Part shown: positions 54,096 through 64,000 of the stretch, piece by piece
Layout of the letters: every line of letters begins with the position of its first letter
Numbering within the stretch: position 1 is the stretch's first letter
Assembly: GCA_034359265.1 (NCBI GenBank)
Contig: CP136893.1
Span: 25,304,001-25,368,000, forward strand
From: Canna indica
Taxonomy: Eukaryota > Streptophyta > Magnoliopsida > Zingiberales > Cannaceae
Direction of reading: 5' to 3'
Length of the DNA: 64,000 nucleotides
Notes under the pieces: generated by a model
What the model was told of the DNA's origin: nothing
Database searches by the model: none
The model's input: the letters and a program-made list of their open reading frames with translations, nothing else
Translations under genes and position numbers: made by a program

Positions 54096-55405
54096 TGTTG
54101 AGTGAATACCCACACTAGAGGGGGGGTTAAATAGTGTTTGGTAACTTTTAATCATATTTCAATTTCTTTTAATTCAATTCCAACTTCAATCGAAAGTAGG
54201 TGTAACTAAATGATGTTCGTTAGAAAGTATGAAACACAATTATAAGCAATCACACAAGGTAAAGCAAACTCAATAGATTATAGTGGTTCGGCCAACCGCC
54301 TACTCCACTACCTTGGCACCACACCAAGGATTTCTAACCAAATCCTTTATAGATCTTGTGTTTCCCTTTGAATATACAATCGAGGACTCGATTCTCAACC
54401 CATTGAGAAATCCTCAAAACTATTCACCTAGGCAAAACACAATTCTACAAAGTAAACCCTAAGTGTTTACACTAGCACACCTAGCAAGCTAATCAATGAA
54501 AAACAAGTTCAAGTAACAAGTAAAATTACAATGAAAAGAGCTAAAGGGTAAACCAAAACTAAGAGCTCTTTTCCAAGCATTCAATGCCTCCAACTCCACA
54601 AGATGTTGAGGTCGAATCAAAGCCGGAGTCGAGGGAAGATGAGCGCTTGAGAGAAATCGTCGATCCATGAAGCAAGCGCAAGCAAATCAAGCTTAGAGGT
54701 CACAAATCACACTTTGGAAGCTTATCTCAATGGTTAAGAGTATTTAATGAAGGTTGGTGAGGCGTATTTATAACCCCTCCCATGGAATAGCTCTTCAACG
54801 GGCATTTTTTCACCCGTTGGACGACGACTGGTCACTTGCCGATCGATCGATCGATCGCCCAGTGACCGCTGGCGTTCTGCCTTTCTGCAACTATGTTCGG
54901 TCGACCGGATGGTCGACCAACTTGGTCGCGATTTAATTCCTCTATTGTCCGATCGATCGATTGGTCGACCGAATTAGCCACTACCAGATATTGGTCTTTT
55001 TCGGTCGACCGAAGTAGCCACTGCCAGTTTTTGGCCTTGTTCGGTCGATCGAAGTGGCTACTACCATTTTTCTGCATGGTTCGATCAATTGACCGGTCGA
55101 CCGAACCTGGGCTGAGGCTGATTTTTTATATTTGTTTTGTTACACGCTTTTTCATGGGTTTTGTTACCAAGTTTTGACTTGGATAACTTTACAAATAGGC
55201 TTGGGATGAGATTCCAGGGATATATTACATAGAATCTACTTAATCTACATCCAACCTTTTTTTTACGATTTTTGCGATTCTCCGAGCGAAGTTCGCGTGC
55301 TTATCGCATCCTCAACCTAAACTCAAAACTTCACACATATATTAAATATATGTTTGTTATCATCAAAATAGAGATCGAAGCCAAAGGGGAACCCTTGTGT
55401 CAACA
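54096..55405 (-). repeat. 5' LTR of the minus-strand copia (GGTCGACC family, subfamily)
   Basis: 1310 bp, from TGTTGAGTGAATACC at 54096 to TTGTGTCAACA at 55405. The palindrome cluster is at 54838-55115 and, in coding sense, a TATA motif lies near 54770. It is more divergent from the other copies than they are from each other, but shares the TTTTGATGATAACAAAC start and the CCCCCCTCTAGTGTGG end. Confidence 0.82.
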
Positions 55406-55644
55406 ATACTTCGTGTACGTTGGATAAAAAATTTATATCCAACTTATAGTTTATTAGGAAAGTCATAAAAACTTTATGATTTGTTTGCAAAATCTTAAAT
55501 ATTTTATTGTATTTGTCAAAATCATTATTTTTATAAAATACCCAAATTGTCCCTCAATTCTATTCATTGCTTATTATAATTATATTAGCGGTTAAGAACT
55601 TTGATTAAAGTTCTTAACAGCTTACATATGCATTTTCTTATAGG
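55406..55644. other. AT-rich spacer with a 12-bp perfect palindrome
   Basis: No gene is seen. At 55591-55618 GTTAAGAACTTT, a 4-base loop (GATT) and AAAGTTCTTAAC form a perfect hairpin. It may be the remnant terminus of a small DNA element. Confidence 0.5.
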
Positions 55645-56138
55645 TTTTTTGAATTTTTTTTTGCAAAGAAAGAAAATATTATTTATTAATCCTTAGGGGG
55701 TAAACTACTACAATCTATATGTAAAATTACATAGGACTCCTTCTGGATCCTTGCTTTGTTTGCTGCCCAGTGAGCAGCTTGATTTGTAGACTTAGGTGAA
55801 AACTTGAATTCCACATCTCGAACCTTGATAAGCTGTTGAATACTCTTAATCATATTCATAATTCTCCAAGGAAGAGTGGAGAAAAAATTGATGACATCAA
55901 TTACAATTTTTGAATCCGATTCAATAATAACCTGATTCAAATTTTGAGAAATTACAAATTTAGTAGCATCCATAATAGCAACACATTTACAGTAAATAGC
56001 ATTATAGGCTTGGAAGTACTTAGCTTGTGAAGAAAGACATAAGCTCAGGTGATTTCAAACCACAATGCCAGCTCCACCATCCAGAACCAAAAAAGAGCCA
56101 TTGAAATTAATTTTAAGCCAATCCAAAGGAGGGGAAGA
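55645..56138 (-). pseudogene. 3' end of a LINE-type element with RNase H-like domain
   Basis: The minus strand reads PPLDWLKINFNGSFLVLDGG, AGIVV, then after a stop MDATKFVISQNLNQVIIESD, SKIVIDVINF and NQAAHWAANKAR, ending LPPKD at 55686. This is the plant RVT_3/RNase H pattern (WLKINFDGS, GGAGxVxR, VIxESDSxxVVxxI, NxxAHxxAxxA) found at the C-terminus of LINE (L1) polyproteins and in derived host genes. An A-rich tail follows on the minus strand (55645-55670). It is a 5'-truncated copy that abuts the gypsy LTR at 56139. Confidence 0.7.
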
Positions 56139-56977
56139 TGTAATACCCGTGGAAAATATAATTTAATTTGATTCATTGTGATTTCAATGGAGAAGTTTGG
56201 ATGCGCATCAGAGCGGGCCGAGTGAATCGCCGGAAGGCGTGAGTTGGACTCGATTCGAGTCTGGAGATTTCGATCGGAACTCGATTGAACGAGTATAGAC
56301 TGAGATAAGTGGGTTTATGGATTCACTTAAGTTAAGGGAAATGCAGCATTTTCGAATTCAAAATAAAAAACAATAAATATAAACTAGGGATGATCGTACA
56401 TCTCCAAACAGGAGCCGCGTACGCCCACCCCTTGGTGTGAGAAAGAAGAGGCGCAAGCTAGGGAGGTCGGATCTTCGTCGTCGCCGGAATCGATCATCGC
56501 GAGGATTTGAGGATCTCCTTCCTCCTTGTTCTCCTTCTTCTCAAGGTGAGTAGTTGGCTGGCGGCACCTTGGTGGTTCGTCACCAAAGGGGGCAGCCGGT
56601 GGTGCTTCTATGACTTGGATTCGGAAGTTTTTGCAAATATATTGTGTAGTCATGCATTTAGACCAGTTTGATGCTTGTTGAGTGCCTCCTGTTGCTCGGT
56701 TACAAAAGAGGGGAAATTGAGGGCTTAGGGCCAGCCGTATCATTCCCTTGAAGTGGATAATTTCTTCTACAATCTAAAGTATGTTTTTTTTCCTTTCTTT
56801 GGGTGATTCGCTCTGGTGTTGTTTAGATGAAGAGCATCCTTTTTCTAATGTTTTGACATAAAAGTATTCCCGTCTTGAATTTTTTATAATGATGATTGCT
56901 ATCTCATATTATTCCTGTCGCCTATGGCTATGAGCTTCTTCTGTGGTAATTAGAGGTTCCATAAAACTCATCTCACT

Positions 56978-57470
56978 CACTACAAGAAAAACGACATTTA
57001 CTAACGGGTTATGTTTGTTACTACAGCCCCAGAAACTGTTAGTACATCCTATACCAAGGGTATATGCACCCGTTGGTAGAACTAGAAGTCGCGATAGTAT
57101 AGACTTATACCAACGGATATTGGGGTGGTTGGTATAGTGATGCACATATTCTAACGGATGATTAACACTGTTAGTAGAGACATGTTGTTAGTATAGAGGT
57201 CCCTATACTAACCGTTATTGATATCGTTAGAAGAAAAACTCGTTAGTAGAGAGGTTCCTATACTAACAGTTATTGATCTCATATGATCATATCAAGATTT
57301 GAACTTTGGTTGTTGGGTGAAAAGTGTTTCATTTTAACCACTATATTTTTTTTCTACTTAAACTATATTTTAGTCAATTTGGACCAAACGAAAAATTAAA
57401 AAATCGGAGACTCAATGATTATATGGTTGTAGGGATAAAGCCTAAGGGTATGCAATCTGTCCAAAAATCA
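56978..57470 (+). mobile_element. CACTA element terminus (fragment)
   Basis: CACTACAAGAAAAACGACAT at 56978 opens a block of subterminal repeats: TACTAACGG, ACCAACGGATA, and a duplicated 28-bp phrase AGAGGTCCCTATACTAACCG at about 57198 and 57260. It departs from gypsy LTR copy A just here. No opposite terminus was seen, so it is a truncated copy. The right limit is approximate. Confidence 0.65.
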
Positions 57471-58947
57471 TTAGGAGGCATGTTTGAGACATGATTTGGA
57501 AACTGAGGAGTCGTCCGATTGATGCGAAATATTGGGGACAGTTAGTAGATGGTACGTACTATCTGGATACTAAATTTCAGTGAAATCCAAGTGGAACAGA
57601 CTGGGTTTATAAATTTAGTTTGAAGGTTACTCAAACTGTCCAGTTCTGGACATAGCAGAATTTGTGAAAAGTTCGAAGTTTGACGTCATATTCGGAGAAT
57701 GAATTCTTGTCCTATGACATTGAAATTTTAGGAAATCCCTGTGGGGTATGTGGACAACCATACGAATCTGGCTTGGAGGGAAAAAGAATAAAAATTGACT
57801 TAGTTATGAATTTTCTAAGGTAGTATCTTAAACTGAAAAATTAGCTGATGGTTGCAGAAATTTTAGGATGGCAAGTCCGTCACGCTGTTTCGTGATGGAC
57901 TAGTTGTCCAAACGATCTAAAATTTTGAGGTTAGATTGTATGATACACATACTTGATATCCTCTGAGTTTTCATAGCCATTTCATTTAAAACCAATGGTT
58001 TGGTGAAAGTAGTAAAAATGAAACGGTTAACATTTGAGCATTGCATAATTTTGGCTAAGTGTTGGCAGTTAGCCTAGTTTTTACTTGAGAATTTGTTGGT
58101 ACGATATTTATATATTATTTTTTATTATTGTTGTTATGGTAGAATTGATAATCATTTATGTGATGAGCATGACAATTGTTAACGGGGTGGGTTACATGCT
58201 TTTTTTTTTATTGTATTACCATATATTGATGCGGCTAAGAGTTTGAAACTTTCTACCGTTGACGGCAAAAGTCCCGAAGAGACGGCATTGAAAACTCACT
58301 CTGTGATGGGAGAAGCCCGAAGAGCCAAGGATGGGAATATGAGGTTCCGACCGGTGATGGGAAGGGTCCTAGAGAGACAGCATCGGAAGCCCATCTGGTG
58401 ACTGCATAGAGCCCAAAGGGACGGATTTGAGTCAGGTGATATGTCAGGAGGCCACCTTGACAATTACGCTATTCTGTGGCATTTGTCGGAGGGAGATTCC
58501 CGACTTGTATTGGATCGCGACTAGAGGGGCAGGTGGCGACTAGCGCGCGGATCTCGAAAGTGAAGCCGCAATGGACTTGCTATGTGTACTAGGTTCTTTA
58601 AGCTATTATTCTCATTTCGTTGTTGGACTTATTGTGTTTTTTATGCTTGTTACGCATATATGTAGATGGTATGGTTATTCATGTTGTAACACGGTGTTCA
58701 GTTTACTATTGGTTCACGATGTGATATTGAAATATCTGATCATACACTTTAATTTTCTCCATCTAATAACATGCTTTTGTCATTTTACTATTAATCTGAG
58801 GGCGGTAAGACCCTACCACTCACTGAGTTATGTACTCATGCCCTCCTGCCTTTGTGTGCAAGTTCAGGTACGGCTCATGAGGCCTCAGGCGGTTGGCGGC
58901 ATAAGCTCAGCAGGAAGATTTTCCCTCGGTCGTAGTTAGGGATAGTC

Positions 58948-60483
58948 ATGGATGTTGGCTTAAGGTTTTCAACCTTTGTTTTAATCTCGGTTTTGATGAT
59001 AACAAACATGGAACTAATGTTACATTGAGAAAATCTTTCAGGTTCCAAGTCGGTTAGCGCTCGACGTCCCCGATCGAAAAAATCAAAGAAATCAAAGAAA
59101 TCGGCAAGGACGCTCGTTGGCACTCAGGAATCTTCGAGAATGAGAGTTTAGGTTTAGGGTGTCTAGTTTATATTGTAAATCCTCTTTATGATGCATAAGA
59201 ATCCTAAAACCAAACCCGAACCCCAAAATATGAAAACCCGAAAACTGCACTGAATTCACTAAGCCTAGGGAGCTCCTTGAAAAGCCATATGACCTAGATA
59301 GTTTTCTAACATAAAAAATGGCGGCAATTGTTCCTTGGGTTAAAATTAGATAACAAGGTATTTTTTAAGAATTTTTGGAACCATTTAGCCTACCCTTATT
59401 TGACCCGAAAAATTAGAAAAGTTTCATTTTCCAAAAATTTGTACTAGACCCCAAAAACTAGATTTTGATTTTTTAGATATTTTTATTGAATCCAAATGGG
59501 GGGTAATCCTTATATAACATTTATGTTTTAAAGCTATTAACATAAATGTCGGTCGAATGTTTTAAATGTCGATCGACCGAATGATGCCAAAAATTGGCAG
59601 AAGCTGCTTCGATCGACCGATTGGTCGATCGAATTGAGGATTGCGGAATCGCGACTCTGGCATAATGGCTTCGGTCGACCGAATTGGGGATTGATGAGCC
59701 CGCGATCCATTCGGTCGACGCATCGGTCGATTGAACAACGTGATTTATTCACAGAAAGGGCAGCGATCGCAGGCAGTCGGTCGGTCAGTCGACCAACAAT
59801 CGACCGGCAAGTGACCGATCGGCAGTAACGGCTAGTTTTCTGCCCATTGAGCCACCCGTTTCATTCCATTTCTTCTTGGCTCTATAAATACTCAAACCCA
59901 GCCTTCTTTAAATGACTTTTGATCACTCTAAAAGCTTCATTGAGCCATTCTTGATCTATCTAAAAATTTTCTTACGCCATCCTTTTGATAACCCTAGTTT
60001 CCAAGATACACACCTTAATTTAGCCTTCAAGATTTATCAATTCATCATCTCAAGGCATCAAGAGGAACTACGACTCGTGTTTGGAGCTAAGTATTTGTTG
60101 TGGTATTTATTTGCTCTATTACTTGTATATTTTTGTGATTTCTTTCATTGTGTTCAAGCTTGTAAGAAGACCTAGTATTAGGTCTTGTGTGTACGTGGTA
60201 TCCATGGTGTAGAAGGTGTAAAGCCACTTGTGTAAACATAATTTACTAGGATTAGTTGAGTTGTCCCTTAGGTTGAGGTGGAAGAGTGCTCTCGGTAAGA
60301 AGGCGGAGACTTCCGGGTGTGGAAGTGCCTTAGGTCAAGAATTAGACTCTTCGAGTCAAAGTCCTATGTGTAAGGGAAACATCATTAATCTAGTAAAACT
60401 AAGTTTGAAAATCCTAAGCGGGGTGCTTAGGTAAACACACTATTCACCCCCCCTCTAGTGTGGCGATTTCAACAAACAATGGA
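58948..60483 (+). mobile_element. Solo copia LTR (GGTCGACC family, copy 8) with target duplication ATGGA
   Basis: The LTR runs from TGTTGGCTTAAGG at 58953 to TTCAACAAACA at 60478, flanked by ATGGA at 58948-58952 and 60479-60483. The palindrome cluster is at 59550-59820 and CTATAAATACTC at 59882. A short internal deletion joins GGTGCTTAGGT directly to AAACACACTATTC (60432). No PBS or coding sequence follows. Confidence 0.9.
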
Positions 60484-61309
60484 GTCCTGTATTTTTTGCA
60501 TTTGGTTAACTTTGTAGCACTAGTACACTACTAAGATATTGGTTATCAACCACAGGGCTTACCGATGGTCGCCTAGGCTATTAGAATTAGTCACGGTTTT
60601 TCAACAGCCGCAACGATCGTGGCTGATGTAACCAAATCAACTGTGGCTCGCATACGACTGCCTAAGGCCGTCGCTTATATCTGATGGTGCGCACGGGGTG
60701 CGAAATGAAATAACATAGTAGCGACGACTTAACGGGGGCACGAAGGCCATTAGTGCTATAAATAGGTCAGTAGTCATGGCTACCAGTGCCCGTCGCTTTT
60801 TAATTGAAGCCGCGAACGCTGCGCGAAAATAGAAAACAATTCATCAACGGCTTAGAGAGGGCTACGTCGACTCTCTGTGATATAATTAATAGGAATCAAC
60901 GATTCACCGAGGGCTCGGGGGCCGTCGGTGATAAGCCTTTTATTTGCGTTCGCGCTAGACCCTTCCTCTTCTTCCTTTCTCTCTTCTCTCTCGCTACCCT
61001 CATCACTACCGTCGCCACCCGCTCATCATCGGTGTTGCCGCCGCTGCCCTAGCTCTCCCACCAACGATCCAGATCAAGGTATGATCGGCGTCGGCGCCGC
61101 CCCCTTTCCTTTCAATCCCCACTGCCAGTGTCGGCATCTACACACCGGACGCCGACACTAGAGAACGACGCCGACACTAGAGAACGACGCCGACATGTAG
61201 ACGTCGGCGCCAGATTTGTGGCGGAATCCCTCGGCCCCAAGCATATGGCCAGAATAGTAGCTATCGACTACTGTTCCATATTTTAAGTTTTTTTTTTGTT
61301 TATTAATTA

Positions 61310-61490
61310 AATTGTGTTAATTGTAGATTAATTTATGTTAATTGTAGATTAAATTGTGTTAATCGTAGATTAATTTGTGTTAATTATAGATTGATACATT
61401 TTAGATTTATTTGTATTAATTATAGATTAAATTTAGGTTAGTTTTAATGTTATGGTTAATTAATTATAATTAGAATAAATTTTAGGGTTA
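61310..61490. repeat. GTGTTAATTGTAGATTAAATT tandem repeats
   Basis: Five to six units of about 21 bp between 61310 and 61432, then more diverged AT-rich DNA. This is the intron-like tract of CACTA element E, the counterpart of 10375-10625. Confidence 0.7.
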
Positions 61491-61504
61491 AGTGTAATTA
61501 AAAT

Positions 61505-61582
61505 TTTAAAATCGTCCACTTTGAACTCGTGCGCGCCGAAATCGTCCACTCTGGACTCACGGCCAAATCGTCCACGATGGAC
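61505..61582. repeat. TCGTCCACTYTGGACTC tandem repeats
   Basis: Three units with the palindromic core GTCCA...TGGAC, the inverse counterpart of 10205-10350 in element C. Confidence 0.7.
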
Positions 61583-61947
61583 GTGCGCATGAATCTGGCC
61601 ACCATCCCCCCACCTCCAACCATCACCCCTTCAGCCGATCCAAGCCAGTCGACATCGAGACGTAGGCCACGAGGGCCTAACAAAATTCTCCATCCACTAG
61701 CCGAGGGAGAGTCGCGCAGATCGGTTAGTGTGCGCGGTAGAAGATAAGTAGATGCATTAATTACCCCTTATAATTTATTTATAATTCAATATATCAATAA
61801 TATAGAATTATAGAATATTTGGTGTAGGTTTCAGCAGGAAGACGTCTCACGCACGATAGCGGGGATGATCTGAAAGTTTATGCACATGGCGTGGTCTACA
61901 TGGTCTCACATGCCGCGTGAGCATATGGATTTACTATAGCGAGAGTT
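61583..61947 (+). pseudogene. Transposase_24-like gene, first two exons (CACTA element E)
   Basis: Exon 1 (about 61583-61747) encodes MNLATIPPPPTITPSADPSQ, STSRRRPRGPNKILHPLAEG and ESRRSVSVRGRR, matching the minus-strand exon at 8520-8720 but without its stops. After an intron ending in TAG, exon 2 (about 61830-61945) holds the KFMHMAWSTWSHMPREHMDL-like text. It stops where the LTR inserts. The rest of the gene is not in the window. Confidence 0.65.
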
Positions 61948-62158
61948 TGTTGGCCTAAGGTTTTCAACCTTGGTCCTAATCTTGATTTTGATGATAATAA
62001 ATATGGAACTAATGATTTCATGCAGAGTTACTTTCAGGTTCCAAGACGGTTAGCGAACGACGTCCGCAATCAGAAAAATCAGAGAAATTGAAAAACTGAA
62101 AGGACATTGGTGGACGCATTCGGGTTCGTCGCGGAAATTTCTGGAAGTTCGACGTTTG
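61948..62158 (+). mobile_element. Copia LTR fragment (GGTCGACC family, copy 9)
   Basis: First 211 bp of an LTR in + orientation (TGTTGGCCTAAGGTTTTCAAC to AAGTTCGACGTT). It is interrupted at 62159 by an inverse LTR of the same family. Confidence 0.8.
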
Positions 62159-62523
62159 TGTTGGTGAAATGGCCACACTAGAGTCTTTTTGCCTAATTCA
62201 ATTTTAAACGTTTCTTAGATTACTTAGGCAATTCACAATTCAACGACTAAATACGGAAGCGAGTAATAAAGATAAGCAGTGCAATACACAAAGAAAATAA
62301 TGCTAACACAAGTATTTTTAGTGGTTCGGCCTCAATGCCTACTCCATTACCTGAGCACCCCGCTTAGGATTTCCAAATTAGTTTAACTAGATTAATTAGT
62401 TTTCTTACAATGAGGACTTTACACCGGAAAGTCGCCGCTCTCAAACCGAAGGCACTTCCACAATCAGAAGTATCCCATCTTCCTACTGAGAGCACTCTCC
62501 CACCTCAACCTAAGGGACAACTC
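62159..62523 (-). mobile_element. Copia LTR fragment (GGTCGACC family, copy 10)
   Basis: Inverse LTR starting TGTTGGTGAAATGGCCACACTAGAG, 365 bp. It is interrupted in turn at 62524 (after GGGACAACTC) by a full LTR of the same family. Part of the usual GGGGGGTGAATAGTGTG text is missing near its start. Confidence 0.8.
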
Positions 62524-63982
62524 TGTTGGTGAAATGTCCACACTAGAGGGAGGGGTGAATAATGTGTTTACTAATTTTTTTGCCTAATTCTGGTTTTAAT
62601 CGTTTAGTTGATTACTTAGGCAATTAACAAATTGAATAACAAGTGGAAGCAAAGTAAATATGCTAATTAAGCAAACACAAGTAGAAGCAATTCAAACACG
62701 GTGATTTATAGTGGTTCGGCCCCAATGCCTACTCCACTATCTAAGCACCCCGCTTAGGATTTCCAAACTAGTTTAACTAGATTAATTAGTTTCCTTACAA
62801 TGAGGATTTTACATCGAAAAGTCTCCACTCTCAAACCGAAGGCAGTTCCACACCCGGAAGTATCCCACCTTCCTACCAAGAGCAAATCAACTAATCCTAG
62901 TAACTACGTTTACAATGATGGGTTTAAGCCATAACACAAAGGCAACCACCAACTCAATCAAACCTAGCAACCTAGGTTTACACAAATGGTATACAATGAA
63001 AATAACCAATAAAATACAATAACAATTGGAGCAATAAACAAATTAAACTATATTTAGCTCCAAAAGAAACTCCATAGTCCTCTTCATGTCTTGAGAATAT
63101 GAATCTTGAAGGTTCAAAGACTAGATCAAGATTTTATCATGAAACTAGGGATTGCAAAGAGATGGCTCAAGAAATCCTTTAGAGATGATCAAATATGGCT
63201 CAATGGAAGCTTGAATGCGTCAATGAGGGCTTGGAAGAGAGTTTGGGGTGGGTATTTATAACCCCCAAATGAAATGGCTCGTCAACGGGCATATTTTTGC
63301 CCGTTGCCGACCCCCGGTTGCTTGCCGGTCGACCGATGGATCGACCGCCAAGTGACCGCGGCATTCTGCTGCTTCTGGGCACACTTCGGTCGATCGACTG
63401 GTCGACCGAATTGGCTACTGCCAATTTTTAACCCTATTGACCATTTGGATTACCCCACATTTGGATTCAATAAAAATATCTAAAAAATAAAAATCTAACT
63501 TTTGGGGTCTAGTACAAATTTCCGAAAAACGGAAATTTTTTAATCTTTCGGGTCAAGTATGGGTAGGCTAAAGGCTTTCAAAAAATCCTTAAAAATACAT
63601 CGTTATCTAGTTTTAACCCAAGGAACAATCACCGACATTTTTTGTGTCCAGAAAATGTCTAGGTTATATAGCCCTCCAAGGAGCTCCCTATGCTTAGTGA
63701 ATTTCAGGGCGGTTTTCGGGTTTTTATATTTTGGGGTTCGGGTTTGGTTTTTGGGTTGTTTACCGATTTCTAGATACCCTAAACCTAAACTCTAACTTTC
63801 AAAGAATCCCCAGCGTCGACGAGCGTCCTTGCCGATTTCTCCGATTTCTCGGATTTTTCCGATCGGGGATGTCGAGCGCTAACCGATTTGGAACCTGAAA
63901 GATTTCTCAATGAAACATTAGTTCCATGTTTGTTATCATCAAAATCGAGATTAAGACCAAGGTTGAAAACCTTAAGCCAACA
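62524..63982 (-). mobile_element. 3' LTR of a minus-strand copia element running off the window (copy 11)
   Basis: Full-length LTR of 1459 bp, TGTTGGTGAAATG to TTAAGCCAACA. The palindrome cluster is at 63326-63410 and, in coding sense, a TATA box lies near 63255. It is followed by a minus-strand polypurine tract, so this is the 3' LTR and the coding region lies to the right. Confidence 0.85.
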
Positions 63983-64000
63983 ATCTCCCCCTTTTTGATG
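63983..64000 (-). other. Polypurine tract of the off-window copia element
   Basis: The minus strand reads CATCAAAAAGGGGGAGAT immediately before the LTR, a standard polypurine tract. It gives the orientation of the element. Confidence 0.75.

Larger units (their letters stand above)
48990..55405 (-). mobile_element. Minus-strand Ty1/copia element (Sirevirus-like), 3' LTR missing
   Basis: In coding order, right to left: 5' LTR (55405-54096), primer-binding site (54095-54082), gag, protease, integrase, reverse transcriptase, RNase H (to 49339), then several polypurine tracts (49110-49052). A long Gag with two zinc knuckles and a coiled coil between them, together with multiple purine tracts, fits the Sirevirus/Tork end of copia diversity. 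No 3' LTR is recognised at the left, where the gypsy LTR begins. Many stops make it inactive. Confidence 0.85.
56139..60525 (+). mobile_element. Long Ty3/gypsy-type LTR (copy B), interrupted twice
   Basis: It starts TGTAATACCCGTGG and is homologous to 29852-38438 (copy A) in blocks such as GAGCGGGCCGAG, CACTTAAGTTAAG, GGGATGATCGTAC, CTCAAGGTGAGTAG, GAATTCTTGTCCTATGAC, CGTTGACGGCAAAAGTCC and CACTCACTGAGTT. LTR sequence is 56139-58952 and 60484-60525. A CACTA end (56978) and a solo copia LTR (58953-60478) are inserted in it. No protein gene is supported. Confidence 0.65.
60526..61947 (+). mobile_element. CACTA element E (relative of C), + orientation, right part lost
   Basis: The terminus CACTACTAAGATATTGG is at 60526, with subterminal repeats GGCCGTC, CGTGGCT and TCGTCGCT-like to about 60925, then a GC-rich leader with splice donor ATCAAGGTATGATC (about 61072-61085). 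Exons 1 and 2 of the accessory transposase gene follow. The TNP2 gene is absent. It is cut at 61947 by a copia LTR, and the remainder would lie beyond the window. Confidence 0.78.

Noticed and set aside
58571..58939. 122-codon hydrophobic frame resembling a membrane protein
   Set aside because: Falls inside a long gypsy LTR shared with 38100-38400, where the matching frame is not conserved.

Overview
This window is plant nuclear DNA. It holds one well-supported host gene, a two-exon cytochrome P450 of the CYP71 type (13252-14956, + strand), set in a dense mass of nested transposable elements. Plant-specific signs are the P450, the CACTA (En/Spm) elements, the Ty1/copia and Ty3/gypsy LTR retrotransposons, and captured fragments of plant gene families (SAUR, LecRK, DOMON/AIR12, glucose/ribitol dehydrogenase, cationic amino-acid transporter). 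The captured fragments are GC-rich, which leans weakly toward a monocot donor genome. I cannot name the species. No rRNA, tRNA or CRISPR was recognised.

Layout. 1-2984: two head-joined CACTA elements, each with subterminal TCAGCAACGGC-type repeats. 2985-4545: unassigned sequence, a small MITE and a captured amino-acid transporter fragment. 4571-12760: a large element with terminal inverted repeats of about 190 bp that carries pieces of at least three host genes (SDR, DOMON, LecRK). It was later invaded by a composite CACTA (6382-12388, target duplication CAA) with a duplicated 3' end. 12761-13080: AT microsatellite and a foldback MITE, directly upstream of the P450.

15018-25308: a copia element (target duplication ATAAG) inserted 62 bp after the P450 stop codon. 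Its 5' LTR contains an hAT element (15128-18243, target duplication GATGAAAC) and its gag contains a large solo LTR (19235-21793, target duplication AAGAG). 25314-27320: unassigned DNA, then a tandem array with a unit of about 190 bp. 27640-44672: a four-level nest. A long gypsy-type LTR holds a copia element (31885-37603, target duplication ATATT), which holds a CACTA (34121-37421, target duplication TAT), which holds a solo LTR and a captured SAUR gene. This is followed by a minus-strand remnant with a Transposase_32-like ORF and by a large foldback.

44673-48970: a gypsy element with most of pol deleted. 48990-55405: a nearly complete but decayed minus-strand copia element. 55645-56138: the tail of a LINE. 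56139-63998: another long gypsy LTR, a solo copia LTR (target duplication ATGGA), a third CACTA, and a stack of three LTRs of one family. The last of these is the 3' LTR of an element that runs off the window.

One LTR family of about 1.44 kb recurs at least ten times. Copies that retain the upstream part of the LTR carry clusters of GGTCGACC-like palindromes ahead of a TATAAATA box. Neighbouring TCGA cores in these clusters are repeatedly spaced exactly 12 bp apart, which is the most unusual signal here. Almost every transposon gene is broken by stops, frameshifts or deletions. The P450 reads cleanly through both exons, but its first 65 residues look like a plastid transit peptide rather than the usual ER anchor.
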